From Lactiplantibacillus paraplantarum (GTDB lineage Bacteria; Bacillota; Bacilli; Lactobacillales; Lactobacillaceae), in the NCBI RefSeq assembly GCF_003641145.1, contig NZ_CP032744.1, positions 2,790,001-2,854,000 of the forward strand: a stretch of 64,000 nucleotides of DNA, read 5' to 3'. A model generated the notes under the pieces. It ran no database searches and had not been told where the DNA came from. It worked only from the letters and a program-made list of their open reading frames with translations. Below, one piece after another: positions 38,552-47,127 of the stretch. Positions within the stretch are counted from its first letter, which is position 1; every line of letters begins with the position of its first letter. Position numbers and translations under genes: made by a program.

Positions 38552-39835
38552 CTACCAAACAAATAAGCCAACCACACCAGCTGATAGTAAGGAAACTAAG
38601 ATACCAGATAATAGCATGTACCCAACGTTCCGTGAAATCAAATCGTTCTTTTCACGATCAACGATTCCCTTGAAGGCCCCAATAATCATCCCAATCGTTG
38701 AGAAGTTCGCGAAGGACGTTAAGAAGACCGTTAAGACTGCTCGGAAATGCGGTGCAAAATCGTTAACTTTGCTGGAAACTTCACCCATGACAACGAATTC
38801 GTTCGTTACTAATTTCGTCCCCATGTATGACGCCATCTGAAAAGCATCGCTTGGGTTAAAGCCAAGTAACCATGCGAATGGGAACATGACTACCCCAAAG
38901 ATGTTTTCAAGTGATAAATTACTATTGATCAAGCCTAATAACTTATCAATTAATTTGGCCAACGCCACGAAAGCAATAACGTTAGCAGCAATAATCAAAA
39001 TCAAGCGACCCGCGCCTAAGATTGAATCACCTAAGAAAGAGAAGAATGGTTCGCGAGCTGGTTTGACTTCCTTAACTTGTTCATTAGCTAATTCTTCAGA
39101 GCCACTCGTTTCAGTAGTTGCCGTGGTTTCTTCAACCGCAGCACTACCAGAGATTTTCGCAATGGTATCTTCTTCTGGTTTAACTTCGACCGGATTCAAG
39201 ATAGCAGCAATAATGGCAGCGTTTAAGACGTTCATTGGTACCGCCGTCAAGATGAATTGCCCAGGCATCATCTTAATATAAGCCCCTAAAATCGACGCCG
39301 TCACACAACTCATTGACATCATTGCAATCGTCAAGTTTCGTTGTGCCTTCATCTGCTTCAATTGTAATTGTGAAACAGCGAGGGCTTCCGTGTTGCCTAA
39401 GAACATCATTTCAACAACGAAGAATGATTCGAACTTTGGTTGACCCGTAATGTAAGCTAACCCACGGCCAACCCATTTGATAATCCATGGTAATACGCCA
39501 ATATAAGTTAAAATATCGAATAATGGCACAATCAACAAGATTGGTAATAATGAACTAGTGACGAAGTCCATTGACTTAACGTTAACCCAACTAGCTAACG
39601 CAAAGGCGATCCCATCGTATGACACATTGACGAGCCAAGTAAACCCATCGGCCGCCGCTTTGACCGCGTCGACACCAACTTGTGAACCCGTTAAGAACCA
39701 TGCCAATAAGACTTCTAATACTAACATGACACCAACTGAACGCCAGTTAATGGCGTGCTTTTGCTTGGAGAATAAGTAGGCAATGGCAATAAAAACCACA
39801 ATCCCAATAATATTAACTACCAAGTTAAAGACCAT
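38552..39835 (-). CDS. nupC: Concentrative nucleoside transporter (NupC family)
   Basis: A 427-residue cation-coupled nucleoside uptake protein. It has multiple membrane helices and family blocks FFVVEMMFLGNTEALAVSQ, MSCVTASILGAYI, GFNPSDAFQMASYMGTKLVTNEF, and FANFSTIGMIIGAFKG. A Glu/Thr-rich cytoplasmic or external loop of about 45 residues (near 220-265) is inserted mid-protein. Single gene on the minus strand with a terminator. Confidence 0.93.
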   Translation of the reverse strand: MVFNLVVNIIGIVVFIAIAYLFSKQKHAINWRSVGVMLVLEVLLAWFLTGSQVGVDAVKAAADGFTWLVNVSYDGIAFALASWVNVKSMDFVTSSLLPILLIVPLFDILTYIGVLPWIIKWVGRGLAYITGQPKFESFFVVEMMFLGNTEALAVSQLQLKQMKAQRNLTIAMMSMSCVTASILGAYIKMMPGQFILTAVPMNVLNAAIIAAILNPVEVKPEEDTIAKISGSAAVEETTATTETSGSEELANEQVKEVKPAREPFFSFLGDSILGAGRLILIIAANVIAFVALAKLIDKLLGLINSNLSLENIFGVVMFPFAWLLGFNPSDAFQMASYMGTKLVTNEFVVMGEVSSKVNDFAPHFRAVLTVFLTSFANFSTIGMIIGAFKGIVDREKNDLISRNVGYMLLSGILVSLLSAGVVGLFVW

Positions 39836-40176
39836 GTGAATAATCCCTCTTCCCTATGAATGTAAGAAATATGACAAAACTACTTCTATTAATTTACCAT
39901 TTAATACGCGCTTGCGGTAGCACTTTTTAAAGAAAAGCTTAAGTTCTTAATTAGGCCGTACCAATTTCATAATTGGCTCCGTTCAGATGGTGCTGGTAGC
40001 TGCCATAAGTTTAATATCATCAGCCAATTGCATGCCAAGTTTCAGCCGTTTTACCAATTAAAGTTTTAAAAATTAATGCCCGTTTAAATTAACGATCAAC
40101 TTATTATAACTAGAATTAATTCATTAACTTTCCGGACTAAGTTACCTTTCAACGTTATTTATAACCTTCACAATAT

Positions 40177-40272
40177 AAAAAAAGGGGCCCGACTAATCTG
40201 TCGATGCACCCAATTCAACTAAAACTTCAGTTATTAAGAACCCAGCAACTGCTGAGTGCCCCTGCCAAGGAA
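40177..40272 (-). ncRNA. Putative small RNA, divergent from the 19-codon ORF
   Basis: On the minus strand a TATAAT box (40282-40277), with a weak TTCGCA 16 bases upstream, precedes about 95 bases of structured sequence. It includes GGGGC near the 5' end able to pair with GGGCCCC at the 3' end, and a small CGAC/GTCG hairpin; it ends in seven T. Promoter, structure and terminator-like end are all consistent with a small RNA, but there is no homologue I recognise. Confidence 0.4.
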
Positions 40273-40312
40273 TTCTATTATACCGCGTTTAGTCCGTTTG
40301 CGAACTAATTAG

Positions 40313-40341
40313 TTGACCTGACCATTAAATGGGACTAAACT
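40313..40341 (+). promoter_or_regulatory. Putative promoter of the 19-codon ORF transcript
   Basis: TTGACC (40313-40318), 17 bases, TAAACT (40336-40341). TTTAGTCCGT at 40288-40297 mirrors GACTAAA at 40333-40339 and ACGGAC at 40342-40347, giving symmetry around the divergent start region. Confidence 0.45.
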
Positions 40342-40372
40342 ACGGACAATTAATGAAAGGGGGTGATGCTTT

Positions 40373-40432
40373 TTGAGTACCATATCTAATCTTAAAGCAT
40401 CAGTCTCTGCCCTATCTGGAGCACGTGACTGA
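40373..40432 (+). CDS. Putative 19-codon small ORF
   Basis: A TTG-initiated frame (MSTISNLKASVSALSGARD) preceded by AAAGGGGGTGAT, an almost full match to the 16S rRNA 3' end with good spacing. It has a promoter upstream and a strong terminator 12 bases after its stop, so it occupies its own ~130-base transcript. GATGCTTT near the Shine-Dalgarno can pair with AAAGCATC inside the ORF, which could hide or regulate the start. It could be a leader peptide, a small secreted or toxic peptide, or a coincidence within a structured RNA. Confidence 0.4.
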   Translation: MSTISNLKASVSALSGARD

Positions 40433-40443
40433 TACCTTTAAGG

Positions 40444-40473
40444 AGTCCCAGCCAAATATACTTGGCTGGGACT
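40444..40473 (+). terminator. Terminator after the 19-codon ORF
   Basis: A 12 bp perfect stem (AGTCCCAGCCAA / TTGGCTGGGACT) with 6-base loop followed by TTTTG. Confidence 0.85.
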
Positions 40474-40585
40474 TTTGCTGTCTAAAGACTGTCAGCAGTT
40501 GCAAGTTGGCCGCGACTAGCTTACATTAAAAGTGCAGTTTACATTAAAAGCACAGTTTATTTGAAGATATGGAGTAACTGGAATT

Positions 40586-41419
40586 ATGAAAGCAACGACA
40601 AAACAAGTATTGACGGGTGCTGCCTGGCTAGCAATTCTACTGGCAATGATCGGTGGCGTAATGCTTTGGCAACATCAAGTTCGTAAAGCTAAACCACTTA
40701 CCACAGTGACTGTGACTTCGACTGAGCGCATTCCGATGGTGCTCTTACTAGACAGCCACTTAACGCATAATCAAAAACAACAGTTGATCACTAACATTCA
40801 GCATACTAGCGCATCACAAAGTATGGTAACCGCTACGATCACCACGACTGGCGCCGTCACGTTTAAGGGCCAACTTCTTAACAGTGACAACCGCCCCTAC
40901 TTACAAGTCCAATTACCGACCGCTGTGAATGCTGAGCAACAGGCTCAGTTAATCAAACGAGTGCTGACACTCGCGCAACAACATTTTGAATTTCAGCGAT
41001 TCAACCTTATTGGTTACGGCACCGGTGGCCTGTCAGCCACTAACTATGTTGAGCATACAACGACACACCTAACACCACAACATCTTATACTGATAGCTAC
41101 ACCTTTTAACGGTACTAGTCAACAAAACAATCATCGTCATAAAACAACGCCCGTTGCGTCTAAATCACAAACGACCACACTAGCTAAGTTGATTGCGCAC
41201 CGCCAGTCCATCAGTCCCAAGCTAAAAGTCCTAATTATCGCGGAAAAAGTGGTCAAAGCTAAGCAATCCTTGCCACTTCAAAGCGCATTAGCTGGCCAAT
41301 CCGTATTCAAACCAGTCGTAAAGAGCTACCGACAGAAGATCTTGCGTTCATGGCGGACCCAATCTGACTTACTGGACAACCGCCAAATTGGTAATGCGAT
41401 TCAGTCCTTTACCGATTAA
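40586..41419 (+). CDS. DUF915-like alpha/beta-hydrolase-fold protein, membrane-anchored
   Basis: The 277-residue protein has one N-terminal membrane helix (about 10-29), then an extracellular alpha/beta hydrolase-like domain of the DUF915 type. The nucleophile elbow reads GYGTGG (143-148) with Thr at 146 where Ser is usual, and no clear HG oxyanion loop is seen. It may be a degenerate or non-catalytic member. Lys/Gln/Thr-rich with a positively charged C-terminal third. Its transcript ends at a strong terminator. Confidence 0.7.
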   Translation: MKATTKQVLTGAAWLAILLAMIGGVMLWQHQVRKAKPLTTVTVTSTERIPMVLLLDSHLTHNQKQQLITNIQHTSASQSMVTATITTTGAVTFKGQLLNSDNRPYLQVQLPTAVNAEQQAQLIKRVLTLAQQHFEFQRFNLIGYGTGGLSATNYVEHTTTHLTPQHLILIATPFNGTSQQNNHRHKTTPVASKSQTTTLAKLIAHRQSISPKLKVLIIAEKVVKAKQSLPLQSALAGQSVFKPVVKSYRQKILRSWRTQSDLLDNRQIGNAIQSFTD

Positions 41420-41468
41420 TCACTATAACGTCCCACCCATTATTGCTAGTCCACGCCGATTATTCAAT

Positions 41469-41507
41469 AACAGTATCACAACACGTATTGAGTGTTGTGA
41501 TACTGTT
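41469..41507 (+). terminator. Terminator of the DUF915-like gene
   Basis: A 16 bp perfect stem (AACAGTATCACAACAC and complement) with a 7-base loop followed by ATTTTTT. Confidence 0.9.
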
Positions 41508-41517
41508 ATTTTTTAGT

Positions 41518-42358
41518 ATGACTCATGATTAAAACGTGCCGATTAGGTAGATTACTGTTCGTCAGCAGTTGCGCATCCTATGCCGACCTCCGGGGCTGGG
41601 TGCCAATTGCTGGAACGTAGCCGACGTCGATTTGAGCTAACGCCCAACCCGCGTCATCTCAAATACGAGTCTTATTCTAAGCCGGAAGCAGACCACTTCC
41701 AGCTAAGAATAATTTGGCTACTGAGCATTGTCACCCAGCCCCTCCAGTCTCAAAAGTGCGAGGGGCCACGGATTGAAGCCGAGCATTGCTACGCCAACGA
41801 ATTAATGGCACCGAACACGTTTCGGTAAGCCGCTCGAATGTCTAATGAACGACCGCTTAACTTAGTGCAATTAGTTGTTGAATGTCTTGATACTGGAACT
41901 TCAATTAAACGTTTAGTTATCATTGACTATTTTTAGACTTCTCAGATAGTTAGTATGGTTATTGAGAAACCTTTAATCTGTCATAATATCAGTGGCAATC
42001 TGACAGTCAAACGACAAAATTTCTGTTTGTGAAAAGCAACAATCAGTTTATCAAAAATTGAGTACGCCTATGTCTGCCATTCGAATACTGTCCCGACTGG
42101 AAGGCGTTTCTGCCAATGCCAAGTGGTGAAATTCCACTTGGCAAGCGTTTTTGGCTTGGTTAGTGGAAGGCCAGCATTTGAGACGTGCACTTCGGCTCGA
42201 ATCTGTGCCCACCACGTTCCGGCAATTGGCAGAAATGCCTGGAGGTCGGCCTAGGAAGCACCAACCAAACAGTTCTACGCCAACTAGAACTATTTCCAGC
42301 GGGCTTAAGCTGGCCGCTTTTGACCTTAACCAACCGGCACGTTTTAATCATGAGTCAT
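41518..42358. repeat. ~840 bp non-coding element with 24 bp perfect terminal inverted repeats
   Basis: ATGACTCATGATTAAAACGT plus GCCG (41518-41541) is repeated as an exact complement at 42335-42358. Inside, the left and right arms (41575-41680 and 42170-42245) stay alignable as inverted copies (GCCGACCTCC, TGCCAATTG, GGAACGT, TCTCAAAT). The middle is unrelated AT-rich DNA. No transposase-like or other convincing reading frame is present; the few short frames in the GC-rich arms are not supported. Confidence 0.75.
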
Positions 42359-42387
42359 GACAACTGAACTAGTGAAACGCATAATAA

Positions 42388-42436
42388 ACAAACGCCTTCC
42401 CTGATAACCAGCACAGTTATCAGGAAAGGTGTTTGT
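42388..42436 (-). terminator. Terminator of the 106-residue membrane protein gene
   Basis: A 21 bp nearly perfect stem (ACAAACGCCTTCCCTGATAAC and its complement at 42416-42436), directly after the stop at 42445. Confidence 0.8.
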
Positions 42437-42444
42437 TTTGGTAT

Positions 42445-42765
42445 TTATTTTCTAACTGCTAATGAATCTCTAACTACACAACCTAACATCAGTAAAGCGA
42501 AAAACAAGGTATTATTCTTTGAAAATATCATCATATCAATCACCGCTAACACGGTCAGCCCACCCCACCCCCAGATGGAGTTAGTGTAAGCTTTGGCATT
42601 ATATTTCGGATAGCATTTTTGAATTTGCCACATCAATACATAGACCAGAACCAGGGCGACAATCAAGCCAAATATAAGCTTGCCAGTGAATTTGAATAAT
42701 GAGCTAAAGACTAAGGGCAACCACCATAAGTTATTGAGCAGACCATACTTGTAGTTGAGCGTCAT
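42445..42765 (-). CDS. Small membrane protein of unknown function
   Basis: A 106-residue protein with about three hydrophobic segments (GKLIFGLIVALVLVYVLMW, GGLTVLAVIDMMIF, LFFALLMLGCVV). I do not recognise the family. It has its own terminator and an AAAGGATGAGG binding site. It stands alone between the inverted-repeat element and the LysR gene. Confidence 0.6.
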   Translation of the reverse strand: MTLNYKYGLLNNLWWLPLVFSSLFKFTGKLIFGLIVALVLVYVLMWQIQKCYPKYNAKAYTNSIWGWGGLTVLAVIDMMIFSKNNTLFFALLMLGCVVRDSLAVRK

Positions 42766-42961
42766 GCCACCTCATCCTTTCAATCGACGACTTTGATACT
42801 AACGTCATGTTGCATCATTGAACGATACTGGGCCTTAGGTTTGTGATTCATGCACATATGTCCATCCTCATCTGTACGCCGAAATTAGGCGCGCAATGAA
42901 TTGGCAATTTAAAACTACTGTTATCTATCGTCTTACCAATCTTAATTACCACTCACCTTAT

Positions 42962-43858
42962 TCATTGCCACAGCATCTGATCAGGATACTCCTTCGTCAG
43001 AAATTGCTTAATAGCACGGATCATCATGGCCGTTGACGGCGCAGTCGCCTGCGTCTTGTTGGCAACCAAAGCAATCTCACGATTATAAGGTTCCGCAAAA
43101 GCAAACGTATTAACATCCCCCGTTAGCTTACGTAGTGCCAACTGAGGTAGAATTCCCATTCCTAACCCAGATTCTACCATTGAAATGATGGATTGATCAT
43201 CGATTGAGAATCGTAAAAAGTTATTGGTAACATGATAATGATCCAATGCCAACTTAGTGTCCCGATCATAGTCACTTTGTTGCAGAATAAAGTTCTTATC
43301 GGCAACATCATCAGTCGTGATATACTCGCCATTTTCAGGAATAAAATCAGCGGGGGTCACGCAATAGATTGGATCGTTAATCAAGGAATGCACCAGTAAG
43401 TTCTCATTGACCGGCATTGATGTAAACCCAATATCAATTGTGCCAATCTTGGCCCAGTTAGTTATTTCATTAAAGTTACCTTGCATGACTGAAATCTTAA
43501 TATCAGGATATTGATGATTAAATTCGCGAATGATTCGCGGTAGCCAGTTAATACAAACACTACTAAAACCACCGATTCGTACCGATCCAGAGTGCAATCC
43601 TTGGATGTTATCAGCCACCTGTCGCAAGTTACTCTCGGTGTTCAAGATTTCTTGAACATAGGGTAAAACTTGCCGACCATCACTAGTTAATTCAACGCCT
43701 GAACGGTTACGAATAAATAATGGAAAGCCTAGTTCTTTCTCTAACTGATTAATTGAATGACTGACTGCACTAGGCGTAACGTTAAGCGTAGCAGCCGCTT
43801 GGTAGAATGTATGTTGAGCGACGACCGTTGAAAATACTTCATATGCGAAGTTTGCCAT
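42962..43858 (-). CDS. LysR family transcriptional regulator
   Basis: A 298-residue protein with the N-terminal winged helix (FYQAAATLNVTPSAVSHSINQLEKELGFPLFIR) and a periplasmic-binding-like effector domain (from about 90). It is divergent from the aminotransferase gene over a 138 bp gap, the classic layout of a LysR regulator and its target. The inducer is unknown; an amino acid or keto acid would fit. Confidence 0.92.
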   Translation of the reverse strand: MANFAYEVFSTVVAQHTFYQAAATLNVTPSAVSHSINQLEKELGFPLFIRNRSGVELTSDGRQVLPYVQEILNTESNLRQVADNIQGLHSGSVRIGGFSSVCINWLPRIIREFNHQYPDIKISVMQGNFNEITNWAKIGTIDIGFTSMPVNENLLVHSLINDPIYCVTPADFIPENGEYITTDDVADKNFILQQSDYDRDTKLALDHYHVTNNFLRFSIDDQSIISMVESGLGMGILPQLALRKLTGDVNTFAFAEPYNREIALVANKTQATAPSTAMMIRAIKQFLTKEYPDQMLWQ

Positions 43859-43996
43859 AGTTATTTACCTCTCTTAGATGAACATATTTCACTTATTATT
43901 GAAAAAGTTGAGTTTTACTAATCACGAGCTTTATTTTATCATATTAACAATCAAAGAAAACAGTTTAAGTACAAAAACTGAGTGGGGGAAATTATT

Positions 43997-45223
43997 ATGA
44001 AAAAATTATTTGCAAATCGCGTGTTGAACAATGACACTTCTGACCTCGATGAAATCTTCAAGAATAGTGCCAACCCGGAAAACATTTCCTTCGCTGGCGG
44101 CTTTCCGGATCAGCATTTATTTCCTGATAACGATTTAAAGCAGGCATACCGGGACGCCATTGAACATGATGGCCAAGGTATCTTCCAGTATTCATCAACT
44201 CAAGGACTCTTGGCGCTACGTCAAAAGATTGCTGATCGTATGTTGACCCATGCAGATGTCCAAGTTAGTGCCGACAACGTCATGATGACACAAGGGGGCC
44301 AGCAGGCTATCGACCTAGTCGCTAAACTATTATTAAATCACGGTGACGCCATGGTCGTTGAAGGACCGACTTACATGGGCGCTTTAGCGGCCTTCGACAC
44401 TTATGAACCAACTTACTACGAAATTCCAGTTGATGATAATGGCATGAACATTCGTCAACTACGTAAAACACTGAAGGCCCATCCCGAAATCAAGTTAATC
44501 TATACGATTCCTGACTTCCATAACCCGACTGGCACCACGATGAGTTCCAAGCGGCGGCAAGCTCTCGTCAGCCTCGCTAATCAATATGACGTTATTATTT
44601 TAGAAGACAGTCCTTACCGGGACCTTCGCTATAGTGGTCAAAACATTCCAGCCATCAAGCATTATGATACCGAAGGACGCGTCATCTTCATCTCCAGTTT
44701 TTCAAAAATTCTATCCCCAGCTTTACGTACTGGTTGGATTGTGGCTGACGACACCATCATGCACGAATTAATTGGTCTTAAATCCGCAATTGACGTTCAA
44801 TCACCCAACGTGACACTCGCTGCCATTAACAGCTATCTGGATAGCCACGACATTGACGAACACATCGCTACCATCAGTGCCTCCTACCAGATCAAGCGTG
44901 ATGCCATGCTAACAGCACTCGACCAATATTTCCCACAAAATGTCCACTACACCCGACCAAACGGTGGCTTCTTCATCTGGGTGACGTTGCCAGAAGGTGT
45001 TGATGCTAAAGACTTGCTCAATGACGTTGTTTTACCGCAAGCGCACGTGGCCTACGTTCCGGCAGCTTGCCAATTCGCAAGTCGCAAGGTTAAAAACGGG
45101 TTCCGCTTGAACTTTACTAACTTAGACACCGCTACAATTACTGAAGGAATCGAACGGCTCGGCCATATCTTACAACCAGCGCCAATGATCGTTCCAGCAA
45201 CATCATTTGCACCCCAATTCTAA
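43997..45223 (+). CDS. PLP-dependent aminotransferase (class I/II, LysN/AraT-like)
   Basis: A 408-residue fold-type I enzyme without an HTH domain. Lys237 in SSFSKILSPALRTGW binds PLP; the motifs TQGGQQAIDL, DFHNPTG and EDSPYRDLRY are those of 2-aminoadipate/aromatic aminotransferases. Likely substrates are branched, aromatic or alpha-aminoadipate amino acids. Start 43997 follows GGGGGAAA; the frame is open 15 bases further. Probably activated by the divergent LysR protein. Confidence 0.9.
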   Translation: MKKLFANRVLNNDTSDLDEIFKNSANPENISFAGGFPDQHLFPDNDLKQAYRDAIEHDGQGIFQYSSTQGLLALRQKIADRMLTHADVQVSADNVMMTQGGQQAIDLVAKLLLNHGDAMVVEGPTYMGALAAFDTYEPTYYEIPVDDNGMNIRQLRKTLKAHPEIKLIYTIPDFHNPTGTTMSSKRRQALVSLANQYDVIILEDSPYRDLRYSGQNIPAIKHYDTEGRVIFISSFSKILSPALRTGWIVADDTIMHELIGLKSAIDVQSPNVTLAAINSYLDSHDIDEHIATISASYQIKRDAMLTALDQYFPQNVHYTRPNGGFFIWVTLPEGVDAKDLLNDVVLPQAHVAYVPAACQFASRKVKNGFRLNFTNLDTATITEGIERLGHILQPAPMIVPATSFAPQF

Positions 45224-45236
45224 GTTGATCCAATCA

Positions 45237-45280
45237 AAAATGCGACTAATGGCAATATTTGCGATTAGTCGCATTTTTTG
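45237..45280 (+). terminator. Terminator of the aminotransferase gene
   Basis: Stem AAAATGCGACTAAT / ATTAGTCGCATTTT with T-run. Confidence 0.85.
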
Positions 45281-45382
45281 ATTGGATTGGAATTTTTATG
45301 CCCATAATAATTATTAATCCCATTAAATTAAGGCCTTTTTTCTGACCTTCAACACATCGCATTTTCCTAACTCAAAAAGGGT

Positions 45383-45476
45383 TTGACAGCTTCCTTTCAA
45401 TTCGCTACACTAACGCTATACTAGCCGATTATGAAATAAGCATTGGTCCGTTGGCGACACTCAATGCTTATTTTTT
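45383..45476 (+). promoter_or_regulatory. Promoter and early terminator (putative attenuator) before the ABC transporter operon
   Basis: TTGACA (45383-45388), 17 bases, TACACT (45406-45411). The stem AATAAGCATTG (45435-45445) / CAATGCTTATT (45462-45472) with a T6 run follows within about 55 bases of the predicted start, and about 65 bases before the first gene. Confidence 0.5.
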
Positions 45477-45538
45477 GTTAACAGATTCATTTTCGGATAA
45501 ACTAGGAGTGTTGTGAAAAATTTCTAGGAGTGTGAATC

Positions 45539-46342
45539 ATGAAGTCATGGATTAAAAAATTAGGCGTTGCGGTTCTCGGGTTAGGTTTAGCAGTTACATT
45601 AACCGCCTGTGGTAGTAACACTAGTAGCAGTTCTAAGTCTAACGACCTCGGATTGCAAAAATCGGGGACATTGACAATCGGCTTGGAAGGCACTTTCCAA
45701 CCTTATAGCTACCGTAAAGACGGCAAGTTAACTGGTTTTGAAGTTGACCTTGGAAAAGCAGTTGCTAAGAAGATGGGATTAAAGGCCAAATTTGTGCCAA
45801 CGAAGTTTGATTCATTGGTTGCCGGATTGGATACGAATAAATTCGACGTTGTAATGAATAACATGTCCGAAACGGCGGCACGGAAAAAGAAGTATCTCTT
45901 CTCGACCCCCTACATCTATTCTAAATCACAATTAGCCGTTAAAAAGAATTCATCGATGAGTAAGATTACTGACATTAAAGGTAAGAAAGTCGCTGAAACG
46001 ACTACTAGTAACAACGCCACTGATGCTAAACGTTTGGGTGCAACCATCACTCCAACTGACAGTTTCCAACAGTCAATTGATTTAGTCTCACAAGGCCGCG
46101 TCGCTGGAACCATTAACTCACGAGAATCCTTCTATGCTTACTTCAAGCAAAATCCGAAGGCTAACATTAAGTTAATTGACTCTGGTGACCATATTGCAGC
46201 ACAAAAAATTGGCGCCATTGTTACTAAGCAACATCCAAAGATGCAAAAACAAATTTCTAAAGCCATTCAAGAATTACGTAAAGATGGCACGTTAAAGAAA
46301 TTGTCCAACAAGTATTTTGGTGGTAACGTTACTGATAAGTAA
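45539..46342 (+). CDS. Amino-acid ABC transporter substrate-binding lipoprotein
   Basis: The 267-residue lipoprotein has lipobox LTAC (Cys24) and the family-3 solute-binding pattern (LTIGLEGTFQPYSYRKDGKLTGFEVDLGKAV, KFDSLVAGLDTNKFDVV). Closest in style to cystine or polar amino acid binding proteins (TcyA/TcyJ-like); specificity is uncertain. It heads an operon with permease (46409) and ATPase (47128). A strongly similar paralogue sits at 48472. Confidence 0.9.
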   Translation: MKSWIKKLGVAVLGLGLAVTLTACGSNTSSSSKSNDLGLQKSGTLTIGLEGTFQPYSYRKDGKLTGFEVDLGKAVAKKMGLKAKFVPTKFDSLVAGLDTNKFDVVMNNMSETAARKKKYLFSTPYIYSKSQLAVKKNSSMSKITDIKGKKVAETTTSNNATDAKRLGATITPTDSFQQSIDLVSQGRVAGTINSRESFYAYFKQNPKANIKLIDSGDHIAAQKIGAIVTKQHPKMQKQISKAIQELRKDGTLKKLSNKYFGGNVTDK

Positions 46343-46408
46343 GATACCACTCCCCGCTGTCAAAGCGGGATACATAGCACCAAATTCTAAGCGTTACAGG
46401 AGGCTCCT

Positions 46409-47116
46409 ATGGATTCAATCTGGCACATTATTGTCACATCAACGCCGCAAATTGCCGCGGCAGGCTTAAAGTACACCATTCCGATTGCTATCATTTCATT
46501 TATTCTTGGCTTGATTCTAGCTATTTTCACGGCACTCGTTAAGATTTCGACCCGCCGTGGCTGGTTTTTAATTCTGAAGGCCATTGCTAACTTCTACGTG
46601 TGGCTATTCCGGAGTACCCCATTACTAGTACAACTCTTCATCGTCTACTTTGGACTCCCCTACCTTAAAATCAAGGGAATTTTTCCCAACGGTGTCCAAT
46701 TAGATCCGTGGACAGCTGGGATTGCCACTTTCTCCTTAAACACTGGGGCTTATTGTGCTGAAACGATTCGAGCAGCGATTCTTTCGATCCCTCAAGGTCA
46801 GTGGGAAGCCGCCTACTCTATCGGGATGACTAAATCACAAGTACTTAAACGCATTATTTTGCCGCAAGCAGCCCGAGTATCCTTACCGCCGCTTGCTAAC
46901 AGCTTCATTAGTTTAGTTAAAGATACATCGTTGGCTGCTTCGATTACCATTATCGAAATGTTTGAAGTTAGTCAACAAATTGCAGCACAAAATTATCAGC
47001 CGCTCGTCATGTATTCTTTAGTCGCCGCTCTGTACGCAATCTTATGTACGCTTCTTAGCTGGTTACAAAGCTACTTAGAAAAGCGCACATCCCGTTACTT
47101 GCGGCCACTTAATTAG
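46409..47116 (+). CDS. Amino-acid ABC transporter permease
   Basis: A 235-residue polar amino acid permease (HisM/GlnP family). It has five membrane helices, the WLFRSTPLLVQLFIVYFGLP element, and the EAA loop EAAYSIGMTKSQVLKRIILPQA. It lies between the binding protein and ATPase genes; binding site GGAGG. Forms the homodimeric channel of the importer. Confidence 0.95.
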   Translation: MDSIWHIIVTSTPQIAAAGLKYTIPIAIISFILGLILAIFTALVKISTRRGWFLILKAIANFYVWLFRSTPLLVQLFIVYFGLPYLKIKGIFPNGVQLDPWTAGIATFSLNTGAYCAETIRAAILSIPQGQWEAAYSIGMTKSQVLKRIILPQAARVSLPPLANSFISLVKDTSLAASITIIEMFEVSQQIAAQNYQPLVMYSLVAALYAILCTLLSWLQSYLEKRTSRYLRPLN

Positions 47117-47127
47117 GAGGTTGTCGA

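Larger units (their letters stand above)
39836..40372. other. Gene-free region with divergent putative small transcripts
   Basis: The region contains the nupC upstream sequence, a possible minus-strand small RNA (40177-40272) and the divergent promoters between 40277 and 40341. No protein gene of normal size is present. Confidence 0.55.

Noticed and set aside
41580..41828. Plus-strand frame of 82 codons, and similar short frames at 42151-42367
   Set aside because: They lie in the GC-rich arms of the inverted-repeat element, overlap one another on both strands, and show no protein-like composition or binding sites.
45421..45480. Possible SAM or preQ1 riboswitch before the ABC operon
   Set aside because: The leader is too short and lacks the conserved cores; only promoter plus terminator can be supported.
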